A stretch of 64,000 nt of DNA, taken from positions 8,007,246 through 8,071,245 of the forward strand of contig OZ017770.1 of assembly GCA_963969345.1 (NCBI GenBank). Direction: 5' to 3'. The notes under the pieces are model-generated. The model ran no database searches, was not told where the DNA came from, and saw only the letters and a program-made list of their open reading frames with translations. The first letter of the stretch is position 1. Each line of letters starts with the position of its first letter. Positions 1-10,518 of this stretch are shown here, piece by piece. A program made the translations under genes and the position numbers. The DNA is from Turbatrix aceti. Taxonomy: Eukaryota > Nematoda > Chromadorea > Rhabditida > Panagrolaimidae.

Positions 1-25
1 AAACACATTTTTGTGAAAAAACAAT

Positions 26-620
26 TTATTTTTGTAAACGTACACGAAGTGTGCCGGCGAGACGCTCAATAATTGCGAGTTTAGATGCTGTATCAAAATG
101 AGGGTTTTGACACTTGTTTTGTGTGGCTTCCGAAAACAACCATTCATAGTAAGCCTGACTGTATAACTCTCGAGTCATTTTGACCCGTTGTCGACCGTTA
201 GGTGTCATCGCTGCCGCTGTCGCTTTGTCTTCATCGAAGAAGGCCATAACAAATGTTAGGCATTGTTCAATCTTATTGAGTTTGCCGCGGTTCATTGGCT
301 CAATAAACATTTGCAATAAAATTTGGAGCACTTTTCTGCAACCGGCAAGAGTTTCTAGCACATTGAAAAATTACTTGATGCCACAACATCATACAGTAAA
401 CAAATGGTGTATGAAATGGAGGTTTTTTTTAAAGTGTCTTACCGATTTGTAACAGCGGTTAACAAGGAGGGCGGTAGTCGTTGTTGATGCTTTCTTCTTT
501 GGCAGTAAAGACTCTTAATCTGACCCTTAAAGTGTTTAAATTATCGCACACAGTGTTAAAAGGTTAAAACAATGCAATAAATTTGATCAAATTTGCAAGT
601 CGTACTAAAAATATTTTTTA
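26..620 (-). pseudogene. Partial, decayed copy of the nuclear receptor ligand-binding-domain 3' end
   Basis: This is a second copy of the last two exons of the nuclear receptor at 4414-6205. Bases 1-478 match 4389-4863 almost base for base. The last exon (335 down to 26) is fully open and differs from the parent by only a few residues. The preceding exon is joined through the same donor (443|442, GTAAGAC). Upstream of 478 similarity drops sharply. An acceptor-like TTTTTAG near 605 and a recognisable CTTGCAAA start of exon 6 remain, but the frame is broken by stops. No DNA-binding-domain exons follow, because the MACPF-like gene lies there on the other strand. I therefore read it as a truncated duplicate. 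The intact last exon could be young, gene-converted or still transcribed. The left part of the copy may run beyond the window. Confidence 0.7.
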
Positions 621-1072
621 ATGCATATCTCAATCATATGCATTTATTGAAGGCAGATTTTAAAAAATGCATAAAATGTTCTCCGAAAAAAAAACAATTG
701 ATGCATTGAGCTTTGTTTTATAGTTTTTATTATTTCCTATTTGAAACCACTTAATCAAAGTTATGGTAGGCTCAGGTTTATTAATAAAGGCTTTCAACAT
801 GCTTTTATTCAAATGTTCAAATGCAGAACATAAAATAGAAATATGACTATTTTTCATGCCAAAGAAATGAATGAATCACAAAAAAATTATTCACCAAAAT
901 TTTGTTTTTGTGAAAACACACATTTTGTAAAAAAAGATGATTAACTGTTTATGAAACTTTCTTTTTTGATGATTTTGATGAATCAATGCCAAAACACCGC
1001 CACCACCTTACAGACAAAAAAATGTACATAAAAAAGACAATTTGCGTCTACGGAATAACTATTCATGCTGAT

Positions 1073-2464
1073 ATGAAGCTTTTATGTGTTTTCATGTGTC
1101 TGCTGGCTTTGGTCTCGAGTCGGGCTATTGACGATGAGCTCGGCAAAACCCATGATGCCGTTACCTGGGAACGAAAGTTTCCACTCTGTCCTCTCATTAC
1201 GTATCGCGGTCGTTATTATGAGGTCAAAGGAAACCTAGACACCGAAGTTGATGGTCGAGTCCCTCATCAGACTGATTTCAATTTTGATGGAAACAAGTTT
1301 GACACTGCTTCTGATGCCATGACTGTTGCCACTAAAAAAGGTATGGTAAAAATTACTTTGGTTGTTGGTGACTACAAATGCAAAAATCTGGCCGGTTTCT
1401 TAAAAGATTCGCACAAAATTTTGGAAAACGCGAATCCTGCTTATGCGGCCCAAGAATTTATTGCTAAATACGGAACTCATGTCGTCATATCAACTTACAA
1501 TAACAGGTTTACCTATGTCAAGGATGCATCAAAAAAAGACTATTACCTGCGTGGACAGCGCCTGGATGAGTTTATACGTTTGACTGATAAATCCGACGAT
1601 CAGCGTACAGCGGAGGTTAGCAATATTGTTCGTAAAACCATCGATACTTACCTGAGCGTCAACAGCCTAAAATTCAACGCCGATGTACCAACCGCTTCGC
1701 CAGCCATTGTTTTTCAAACGTGTGCTCCTATGGACCAAGCTGTGAAAATTGAGTATGAACAATACGTCATACGCCCGTCGAAAAGAGCCTGTAATGGACT
1801 TGGTACCAAAAAGTTACCATGTTCACCTACAAAAATTGTAAAACTGTCTACGCACAGTTGGAAGCTTCCTGCAAAACCCCTTTTTACGCGCAGTGGAGTC
1901 ATTCGATTTGTCGACGTTGATACAGTAAGTTTGATTCTGTTGCAATGCGAAACCACGGATTTTGAATTTGGCGGTTGGTATTCCAAAAATAAAACGCGAA
2001 ATCCTCTGACCAAAAAAACAGAATGTGAGGCCGGATTTATGGCTTTTCCGATAGGAATCGACGCTTTTGTTTGCTACGCTCCGTAAGTTTCAAAAAATGT
2101 CAATCAATAATTAACACTTTTTTTCAGAGCTCGAAATCATAAAGAACTCAAAGGATTCATCTTCGTTGGCAACGAAAACTGCCCTAAAAACTATCAAAAA
2201 CATTTGATCACCGTAACCACTGACAGCGTTCCAATATTTGGTTGTGTCAAAGGAGACAAAGCTCGGAAAACTGTGACAACAAAATTACCGTTGTTACCGA
2301 AATCATACAAAGACAACGATTTCCGTCGCAAATTCACCATTCCCAGTGGATCAACGTATTATGACCTTTCCGAGCTCCAAGAAGATCTACTGGCCCAACA
2401 GGCTAAACACTTTGTCACCGGCAAAGATGTCGCAGAGCTTCTCAGAAACTATTTTCGTTTTTAA
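1073..2464 (+). CDS. Secreted MACPF-domain-like protein
   Basis: Two exons, 1073-2082 and 2128-2464, separated by a 45-nt intron with GTAAGT donor and TTTTTTTCAG acceptor, give 448 residues. An upstream in-frame start exists at 986. I chose 1073 because it begins directly with a hydrophobic signal peptide (MKLLCVFMCLLALVSS). Around residues 133-136 the protein has Y-G-T-H preceded by F-I-A-K. This matches the (F/Y)-G-T-H signature of the membrane attack complex/perforin fold, in which secreted monomers oligomerise in membranes. The C-terminal third is rich in Lys and has paired Cys residues, and no second known domain was recognised. The family call rests on this short signature plus the secretory signal, so it needs a profile search. 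It stands alone between two pepsin/NHR duplication blocks. Confidence 0.55.
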
Positions 2465-2851
2465 CGATCAAAATAAACGCTGGTGATTGAAAAATTGCTT
2501 TCGATAAACGATTTGACGCTTTTATGCAGCACAAAAGCACAAGAGAGATGCGCAGATATACAACAATCAGTAACAACACAAAACTGCCAATGGCAACTCC
2601 AGCTTTTGAAATAGGTAAAAAAATACGTTTTATTTTTTTTGTTTTTGTTTTTGTCTACATTCAAACCGAGAAATTTATCCATACAATAACGTGTTTACCA
2701 AATTCATAATAAAAACTTTGGGCTTGCCTCAAAAAACGAAACAATGAATTGTTTTCAGATAGCATCAACTTAAACGTAAAATTTTTCTCATGGTTGAACA
2801 ATAAGAAACCGTAAAGATGATTCTTTGTTACAAACAGCATTGTATCTATGG

Positions 2852-2955
2852 ATTGAATAGAGGAGCGATCTATCGGACACTGAATCATCACAATTTTTTG
2901 GTTGCAGAGCACATATATACCTGCTCGATTGCTCCAATTTCATCAGTTTCCAGCC
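2852..2955 (+). promoter_or_regulatory. Promoter of pepsin-like gene 1: shared upstream motif plus TATA box
   Basis: Bases 2852-2900 carry the module GAATAGA ... GGACACTGAATCATCA followed by a T-run. It recurs upstream of all five pepsin-like genes in the window. A TATA-like ACATATATAC lies at 2911-2920, about 40 nt before the ATG at 2956. The TGAATCA core resembles a bZIP/AP-1 half-palindrome, but the binding factor is inference. Confidence 0.6.
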
Positions 2956-4062
2956 ATGAAGACACTCGTATTACTCGCCTTATTCGGCATTGCCACCGCT
3001 GCTGTCGTCAAGATGGACCTCTTCAAGCCAAATGAGTTCCGTCGTTTCAAAAAACCTGTTTTCCACTTGAACGGCAAAAAACCGTATCACGAAGTAGCTT
3101 TCAACTCCGAAAACAACGCGTATCAGGGCAAAATCACCATCGGTACTCCTCCGCAAGAGTTCAGCGTCGTCCTGGACACAGGATCAGCCGATTTATGGAT
3201 ACCTGACGTCAACAATCCCAAAGCCACCAATAAATTTAATTCGTCGCTGTCGTCAACTTATCAGAAAAACGGAGAATCTATAGATATAGAGTATGGTTCC
3301 GGATCCGCATCAGGATTTCTTGGTGTTGATACATTTTCTTTTGGTGGAAAAACCGGCGACAGAGTTGTAGTTCAAAACGTTACATTTGGCCAAATAACTT
3401 CGTACTCTAAAGACTTTATTAATCGAACGTTTGACGGAATACTTGGATTAAATCTTGCTGATATTTCAGCAGATTCAGACACTCCTCCTTTCATTCTAGC
3501 CGTTCAACAAGGATTGTTCGATGATGCTGTATTTACGGTGTATCTGACGCTGGAAAACTTTACAGAAAAGCCTATTTCCGGTGGTGTTATCACATTGGGC
3601 GCCATTGATACGGAACACTGCTCCAGTGATATTTTCTACGTTGAAGAATTAGTGGACTATATGTTTTGGGTGAACAAGATAAGCGCAGGAAATTACAGCC
3701 AATCGTTAGGTGTGTTAGACGGAATTGCCCTTCCGGATACCGGCACTACTTTTCTCGGTCTACCTGAAGGCATTGTAAATTATCTTATTTCGGAAACCAA
3801 GGCAACCTTTAATAACGATGCCGGAGTTTACACAATCGATTCCGCCACTAAAGTACCCGACATTGTAATCACAATCCAAGGCACTGACCTCACCATTCCG
3901 AAAGAGCAGTACGTTGTGGATCTTGGAGTAGGTAAACCTGTTTTGGGTGTTTTTGCCATTGGATTTTCTAATCCAATAATTCTCGGAGATCCCCTTATTC
4001 GTACATATTGTACTATTTTTGACATTGGCAATAACCGTCTCGGATTTGCCAAAGTTAAATAA
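2956..4062 (+). CDS. Pepsin-like aspartic protease 1 (family A1), intronless
   Basis: A 368-residue secreted aspartic endopeptidase in one uninterrupted frame. It has a signal peptide (MKTLVLLALFGIATA), a short basic propeptide with F-K-P-N-E-F-R-R, and then the mature enzyme starting near Y-Q-G-K-I-T-I-G-T-P. The first catalytic motif is D-T-G-S at about residue 74 and the second D-T-G-T at about 261. The flap reads I-E-Y-G-S-G-S, so the flap Tyr and the canonical Gly are both kept. This is the only one of the five local copies with a textbook flap. Several N-x-S/T sites suggest N-glycosylation. I start at 2956 rather than the upstream in-frame starts because the ATG sits just after the TATA region and opens the signal peptide. 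The gene most likely encodes a gut or secreted digestive protease. Confidence 0.93.
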   Translation: MKTLVLLALFGIATAAVVKMDLFKPNEFRRFKKPVFHLNGKKPYHEVAFNSENNAYQGKITIGTPPQEFSVVLDTGSADLWIPDVNNPKATNKFNSSLSSTYQKNGESIDIEYGSGSASGFLGVDTFSFGGKTGDRVVVQNVTFGQITSYSKDFINRTFDGILGLNLADISADSDTPPFILAVQQGLFDDAVFTVYLTLENFTEKPISGGVITLGAIDTEHCSSDIFYVEELVDYMFWVNKISAGNYSQSLGVLDGIALPDTGTTFLGLPEGIVNYLISETKATFNNDAGVYTIDSATKVPDIVITIQGTDLTIPKEQYVVDLGVGKPVLGVFAIGFSNPIILGDPLIRTYCTIFDIGNNRLGFAKVK

Positions 4063-4413
4063 TAAAGTTTTTCTGACAGATGCAGCACTTATAGTATGTG
4101 TGTTAACGTAATAAATATTGTAACATTTTTGACATATTGTGCAAATTGTTCGACAAGTGAAATATTCATTTCACGCATCGCATAAATAAAATTTTTAACG
4201 AACACTAAATTTATGTAAAATAACATAAATATATTACAATTATCGTAATTTTATATTGTATAATATTTATAATATTGATTTAACAAACTTTTTTTAACAG
4301 TTTACTACAAACAGTTTATTTATTCTACAATAATAAGGTAGTCGGCCAAAATGCCGTTATTAGCCGAGAACATACTGATTGCCTGAAAAAACACATTTTT
4401 GTGAAAAAACAAT
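4063..4413. other. Intergenic AT-rich stretch with shared pepsin 3' flank
   Basis: The first 60 bases after the stop (TGTGTGTTAACGTAATAAAT near 4098) recur after the other pepsin-like genes and probably contain the polyadenylation signal AATAAA. The rest is AT-rich with no supported gene. Confidence 0.6.
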
Positions 4414-6205
4414 TTATTGCCGTAAACGTACACGAAGTGTGCCGGCGAGACGCTCAGTAATTGCGAGTTTAGATGCCGTATCAAAATGAGGGTTTTGACA
4501 TTTGTTTTGTATGGCTTCCGCAAGAAACCATTCATAGTAAGCCTGACTGTATAACTCTCGAGTCATTTTGACCCGTTGTCGACCGTTAGGTGTCATCGCT
4601 GCCGCTGTCGCTTTGTCTTCATCGAAGAAGGCCAGAACAAATGTTAGGCATTGTTCAATCTTATTGAGTTTGCCGCGGTTCATTGGCTCAATAAACATTT
4701 GCAATAAAATTTGGAGCACTTTACTGCAACCGGCAGAAGTTTCTAGCAGATCAAAAAATTACTTAATGCCACAACACCATAGAATAAACAACTGGTGTAT
4801 GATACAATTTAAAAAAAAGTGTCTTACCGATTTGTAACAGCGGTTAACAAGGAGGGCGGTAGTTTTGCTAATAACGCCTTTGTTTTTTCTTTGTTGTTTT
4901 TATACAGTGGCGTGTAACTACCATTACTATGATAAAGTCCCGGGATATTTTTGGATACAGACCACAAACTGCAAATCCAATAATGAAATAATTTGAATCC
5001 GTGTTTTGCAAGGACAAGCTGAAAAAAACGGATTTAACCATGAACTAATAATTATAATTTTTTTACTTGATCTGGAATAGTAAAGCATTGAAATTGAGGT
5101 AACCCTTGTAGCCAATCAGAATAAAGCACAAAGCATCGTTGCCAGTCATTGATGACGTCTTTGAAATCTGCAATTCGTATTCCCGATGGCACTAACTGAA
5201 AAAAGTAAGTTTTTAAATTTTTCCAGACAATTGTTGCATTTTTGTATTTATTTTCAATACCTTTGTCCGTTTGCCAACAAGATCTGGAGTACGGAAAGCA
5301 TTGTCAAATGAAATGTACTTGAATTTAAAGTCGAACAACTGATCCTCATAGTAAGTCAAATCCGGAGAATAAATCACCGTATCAACGTTCAGATGCTTAT
5401 TGCATGATGCGACGTGATTCGTAAACAGCTGATTGATGACTTTATACCTTTATAATATTTATTTATTAATTAAAAGTTTGTCAAGACTGAATATAGCAAA
5501 TGACCATACCATTTACCGTTTGAATGGTTAGCTAACAACTTGGGATCGGTATTATCCGAAGGTGATAAAAATGCCGAATCATCGGTGAAGCGGTCACTGG
5601 ATTGAGATGCAAAAATAGAACGTCTGTTGAACGTAGCATTTGAAAATGCAACGTTCAAGTGACGTAAATTTGTCATTTCAGCTCTGCGTGAAAACAACGT
5701 GTCTTCATCGTCTTTTTGACATTTTAATCGTCCTTCCAATGCTAGAAAGTTAGCAGAAAAACAACAAAAATTATTTACAAAAGGTGAATAAATAGATTAC
5801 CCTGTATATTCATGCCAACGGTGAAACATTTGCGAAAACGGCATGCTCCACAATTGTTTTTATCTGTTGGACGAATATGACAATTACCCGAATACTTGCA
5901 TATATACCACTTCTGGCCCATTATACTTCGTTCCCAAAAAGCTTTACATGCGGAACATCTAAAAAACACGCATGATGTATTACGCTGTATACCGTAACAT
6001 ACGAAATGACTCCGTACCACCGGAGAACGGATTTTGTATTTCCACAGACAGCGCAAGGAGTGTTTGGCTTCCTAACGTTGCTAGTGAGTTGTGGATCATC
6101 CTGGATTCTTACAGACAAATTCTTCTTTCGCGGTCTAATAGTTTTGGCAGACGACGCAATTAATTTTTGGGAAGCAGTGATATCCTCTTTTGACGACACA
6201 TTCAT
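4414..6205 (-). CDS. Nuclear hormone receptor (nematode supplementary type), seven exons
   Basis: Exons on the minus strand are 6205-6003, 5958-5801, 5741-5510, 5447-5261, 5195-5067, 5018-4828 and 4723-4414. They sum to 1410 nt (469 residues) with every junction in phase and introns of about 44-105 nt. Residues 51-120 form a C4 zinc-finger DNA-binding domain: C-A-V-C-G, then a P-box C-S-A-C-K-A-F created exactly at the first splice junction, then C-x-Y...C and C-G-A-C-R-F-R-K-C-F-T-V-G-M. The ligand-binding region shows the helix 3-5 signature D-W-L-Q-G-L-P-Q-F near residues 300-315. A long last exon carries the C-terminal helices. The P-box differs from that of conserved receptors and fits the expanded nematode HNF4-derived group. 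The N-terminus is short and basic. The ligand and targets cannot be told. The last two exons were copied to 1-478. Confidence 0.88.
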
Positions 6206-6718
6206 CACGATTTAGGAATTTACACAGTACACAAATATTCTATTCACCAACGCATCATAATCAAACTGAAAAAAATATATTAACGATTATTGTAAAAAAT
6301 TATATTATGCAGTGTTAAATTTAGTTAAATTTAGGAGTAATTACAAGAAAACTGTTGCAATTTTTAGTCAATGGTTAACATCACATTATATACAACAAAA
6401 TATCGTAATGAGAATGCATGAGACGGTAAAGGCATCTGCTCCTACCATTACTGCTCGTGCTGCCGGGATTCTGATCGAATCATAACAAATTTTTTTTGTC
6501 TATTTAATCAATTATTGCGCACCGCTGAGATTTTGAAATGTAAAATGGTTTTAGGATTATATTGGTAAATTTTCATGAGATATGTTTTACAAGCGCATGT
6601 AAAATAATTCTAAAATCATAAATGTACCCAATCGAACTGAATCCTGGCAGCAATGCTATGAGCAAGTGTGGTTACAAAAAAAAAGCTTGATTCGTTGCGT
6701 TTGAAGAAGAGTGGCGAA
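6206..6718. other. Intergenic, no gene seen
   Basis: An AT-rich upstream region of the nuclear receptor, presumably including its promoter. No convincing frame or repeat was recognised apart from the target site at its right end. Confidence 0.5.
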
Positions 6719-7157
6719 TAGGGTTCCTGACCTCCCCCGTATTCGGGCACGGGGGAGTTTTGCGTCACGGGGGGAGTACGGGGAATTTCACGGGAGTGGA
6801 ATTGCCACTGGGCGAAATTGATAAGGGGTTTTTTCAAAAATCCAAATTTAATAAAATAGGCAATTTTTAGAGGTTTTTAGCAGTGAAACGCGGCCATTTA
6901 CGTCAAAGGTATTGCTTATTCGCTATTTTTCACTATTTTTCCTTCAATTTTTAATAAAAGTGAAGGAAAAATTTTTTTATCATTTTTTTTCAAAAACGGT
7001 GTTAAAATTATGAATTAGGATTTTTACGGAGGCAAGATATTCAAGGGGGGATACGGGAAATTTCACAGGGCGAAATCGTCACGGGGGGGGATACCGGTAA
7101 AAACCCCGCGGGGTTTTCCCTGGGAACCCCACTGGTAACGGGGGGGGAGGAACTCTA
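6719..7157. mobile_element. hAT-like miniature inverted-repeat element (non-autonomous), 439 bp
   Basis: The left end reads TAGGGTTCCTGACCTCCCCC and the right end, reverse complemented, reads TAGAGTTCCTCCCCCCC. The element is flanked by a perfect 8-bp direct repeat GTGGCGAA (6711-6718 and 7158-7165). An 8-bp duplication with ends starting YARNG is the hallmark of hAT-superfamily insertions. The ends are strongly G/C biased (runs of G up to 8 on one strand) around an AT-rich core, including a self-complementary AAAACCCCGCGGGGTTTT near 7101-7118. There is no transposase, so it must be mobilised in trans. Confidence 0.75.
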
Positions 7158-7900
7158 GTGGCGAAGCGAGAAATTCACAATTCTTTTCGGAAAATCTCCG
7201 GAAATTCCCCGGGTAAAAACATTCTTTCGGGGGATTTAAAAATGATTGTACGGGAAATAATAATGAAACAAATAATGAAAAATCCGTGTTTTTATAATTT
7301 GTTGTAAACAGAAATGCGTTAGCAATGTGCTAAAACAGAACAGAACTTTCTGTTTTGATTTTTATGTTGTTAATTAATTTTTTTAAGGGGAAAACATTTT
7401 TGGATGCTTTTTGGAAAGCTGGGTCTCCCGGGAGATTTTGGGAGAATCTCCGAAGATTTCGGGATATTCTTCGGAGATTTTCTCCCGAGAAGCAATCTCC
7501 CGTGAGATTTCGCCTCTCTGGTTTGAAGCCAGCAAGTAAAAAAATTATTTGACAGAATCTTTTTTGGCGCAATGGTATTTTAATTTCTGGACAAACTCCA
7601 ACCATTTAGATTGCTCGTTGTTGGCACCGTAAAATATAATGTCTGAATAAGCTACCTTTTATACAACGACATTCTTGTGTTCTTGGTACACTGTCCGATT
7701 TATAGGGCTTTTGCTCTTTCTAAAAGAGCGTGATAAACCGTGGCTTTGGCAATATTAAAGGATTGATCTCGTGCACTTATAAATATTTATTTTTTTTCAT
7801 AATTATAAAAATAAATTTTTGTTTTTTTGCTTTTTTGCATCAAGTCACTTTTTTTTGTCTTTTTAGAAAAACAGGGCAGTAATTTTCTTGATATCAAATT
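7158..7900. other. Intergenic with a short palindromic cluster and possible exon fragments
   Basis: Bases 7425-7515 contain repeated inverted pieces such as CTCCGAAGAT and its complement, and look like another eroded miniature element. Two minus-strand open stretches (about 7708-7774 and 7551-7620) end in stops and start near acceptor-like AG sites. They could be terminal exons of the uncertain gene at 7.9-9.1 kb, but I cannot join them securely. Confidence 0.35.
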
Positions 7901-7914
7901 TTAAAAACTACCTG

Positions 7915-9076
7915 TTAGCAGGAGATCCCTTCCACGCAAGATTCTCTTTAGCACGATCCGGAAAACGGTGAGTTGGTTTCCTTGCCTTCTCGACAGTATC
8001 CGGGACGTGACCACCAGCATCACGTGCACAGGGACTCAAAACACCACGGCCGCTGTCACCTGTGACCGTGAGGCATTCGGCGTCAATCTGTGGTCCTACA
8101 CAACCGCGGACACCAATCAACTGTGCGGCCAGCGATTCGACGGAGCACTGCTCACCAGAGTTGTCGACCGAGCCAAAATTGCCGAGCCGAGCATTCGAGC
8201 CGCTCGGCTCGGCTCGGTGGTCCTCGAGCCGAACATTCGAGCGAGCGGCTCGGCTCGCTCGAATGCTCGAAATGCTCGGCTCGGTCGACAACTCTGCTGC
8301 TCACCCTCGGCGCTGTTTTCCTCGCGCACCGGCAGTGTCGACGTTGTCATCGACAACGTCGATGACTGCCGCGCGCTTTTCCGCGACAGCGACACGACTC
8401 CCGGCTAATAGCCGTGGGATTTCCGGATGAATCGAAAAGCGAAAGGCTATGCGGCTATTTCGAACGAAAACTGGCACTCGCAGGACAAGCCAAGGTAAAC
8501 GAACTCAACGAGGACATATTGACATATTTACTTCGTGTTGCTGACAACCGTGAACGAACAAGAAGACCGGAAAATTTGCGACAAACTCCTAGGATTTGTA
8601 AGTACGGACGAAAAAAACGAAGAAATAAGTTAAGGAAAAAGTGCCATTTGTGTTCAATTCACAATTTTTATTTCAAATTTATTCAACGTCAACTGAAAAA
8701 AAATCCGAAACGTTAAATAAAGAAAACAAAACAAAGTTGACAAAAAAAAATAAAAAGCACAAATAAAACAATGAAAAAGTATGAAGAAAATTTGTCGTGA
8801 CGAGAAAATTAAAAGAAAAAAGTATAAAAATACTGATGACAAAGCGACAGAAAACGTTACAGTTAACAACATCGATAGAACGTAATAAAAAATTTGTTAG
8901 TGCATAAAAAAATGTAAGTATTTTTTTTGAACAAACACTTATTAACTATATGTAGAATCCTTTTTGTTAGTGTTGCCGGAAGATTGAGCAGTCGTCGTCG
9001 TGGTACCGCGAGAGTAGTTTCCGACGAACCCGATGGCGCACCAGCAGCCATTCGAAAAGTCGGTTATCCACAAAAT
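7915..9076 (+). CDS. GC-rich protein-coding-like region, gene model unresolved
   Basis: The stretch 7915-8600 is far richer in GC than its surroundings and is open in several frames. On the plus strand, pieces with coding character are 7920-7950, 7984-8155 (after a possible 33-nt GTGAGT...CGACAG intron), 8410-8595 (ending at GTAAGTA) and 8969-9076 (after TTTGTTAG). The minus strand is also open from about 8395 to 7916, with a possible GTAGTT donor. I cannot decide the strand by eye and give the plus strand only provisionally. The encoded peptides match no family I recognise. The candidate exon is split by the 141-bp element at 8156-8296; without the insert and one copy of its 8-bp target repeat, the frame continues. 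Codon use differs from the AT-rich neighbours. Confidence 0.3.
8156..8296. mobile_element. Very short hAT-like foldback element inside a coding-like exon, 141 bp
   Basis: The ends are perfect inverted repeats: CAGAGTTGTCGACCGAGC on the left and its complement on the right. The element is flanked by a perfect 8-bp direct repeat CTGCTCAC (8148-8155 and 8297-8304). The interior is almost wholly self-complementary, made of GAGCCGAGC and GCTCGGCTCG units with ATTCGAGC spacers, so the transcript or single strand could form a long hairpin. It encodes nothing. Confidence 0.8.
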
Positions 9077-9611
9077 TGAATACGTCATACGAATGGAAAT
9101 ATGTACAATATCACCATACGAGTATAGCGAAACCAATATAAAAAAGTCATTATCTGAAAAAATACATTTAAAACTAAAACAGTGTATATTAAAAATAAAT
9201 GACAAAAAATCCGATCAATTGACTTTTTTTCTGAGATCGAGCAACTAATTATGTCTTCACATCGGTCAGTAACGGCCGCAAGTGGCAGGATCTCGGTGAC
9301 TAGACAGCGCCAAGTCTTGTACTTTTTTTCCCGATCACAGTTCAAAAAACTTACCTTTATAGCTATATAAATGTGATCATAACATACATATTTATCAGTT
9401 TACTGTAGTATATTTTTATAGTTTTATGAAGTTTAATACATAATTTTTAGACAGAGCGGAACACACGATGCTACATCACATCGCAGTAGTGGATTTATTC
9501 AAATAAATCAATCCTTTAATTCGTGCTTTATTGAGGTCACCCGCGCACAGGTGAACATCTTCATGCCATTGAAAGTTGGGACCAAGTCAAGTGTGTTGTG
9601 TGTCTGCCGGT

Positions 9612-10032
9612 TTATGCGACGGAAGTAGGGACGGCGGATGCTTCAAACCGCATGCAAAACTTGAGCTTTAGTTGACACACATCTTTGTTTTTGTCGATCA
9701 TGTCAAACTGTTTGACTTGAACACCCCACATCCATCGCATACTGTCTGTGGTGCAAACTAAAAAGTTATGTATGTATGTTACCTCAAGTATTCTTCTCTT
9801 TTTTTACGCTTTATCTTTAAAAAGCACTAAACATTGTTACAAAAAAAATTAGTCGACTGTGCTTTTGACAAGGTTGGGATTTGAATAATGTTTTTACTGT
9901 TACACCTAGCAGCATCCAATCCATAAATGAATTTAGATGTTCACCCAAAAAATATTTTTTCTGGAAATCCCGATCTGATAGGACATACCGTGAATTAATC
10001 ACGTTCAACCAGATGAAAGGTATCTGCTTCTG
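9612..10032 (-). CDS. 3' exons of an unrecognised minus-strand gene
   Basis: Two exons can be joined in phase: 10032-9906 (acceptor CATCCCACAG, donor CTAG|GTGTAAC) and 9757-9612 (acceptor AACTTTTTAG), separated by a 148-nt intron and ending at a TAA. The product has hydrophobic and Trp-rich stretches (M-D-W-M-L-L across the junction, then M-R-W-M-W-G-V-Q) followed by a Lys/Asp-rich tail. Upstream, 10040-10270 also has coding-like pieces on this strand, but I could not connect them without a frame conflict. The gene is therefore partial here, or its 5' part is broken. I recognise no family. It lies tail-on to the plus-strand candidate gene at 7.9-9.1 kb. Confidence 0.4.
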
Positions 10033-10518
10033 CTGTGGGATGAGAACTCAATTCAAACATTACCTGTTAAGGCAAATAAGGCCTTGTGGGTTCAACGTGA
10101 CGAAAAAATCTTTTGATGTTCGCTAAAAAGGACTGCGAAGAAAACTTCATTTTTTTGGTTTTATCTGCAGATTGGCAACCATACGGCGTCTCCAGTGTTG
10201 CCAGAATCCAACGGCTCACGGCAAAGCAAATGCGATGCAGTGATACCTGCAGGTCATCATTTCAACTGCTTTCGTGCTTTTATTGAGTTGATTCTGTTAT
10301 TCTGACTGCTTTTATGGTTGTTTACAGATTCTGCCACTATATAGGACCCAGGCCTGGTTTGTTTTGGCCCGATTAAAATCGTTTTCATTTTTACCAAAAT
10401 TTATGCCGTTGATATGCGCGCGCGTCAGAGTCATCATGTGAAGGATCTTTTTATTAAAATTAAAATTTCTTCTAGATTTCTCTTTATTCCATTTTCCTTT
10501 GCCTCACTGGGATAAACA

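Noticed and set aside
180..452. Plus-strand open frame and its twin at 4568-4837
   Set aside because: They are the antisense of the nuclear receptor last exons; the sense strand carries the spliced, family-matching protein.
1..478. Interpretation of the 478-bp repeat as a transposon
   Set aside because: Its open frame joins in phase to the nuclear receptor exons of the second copy, so it is duplicated gene sequence.
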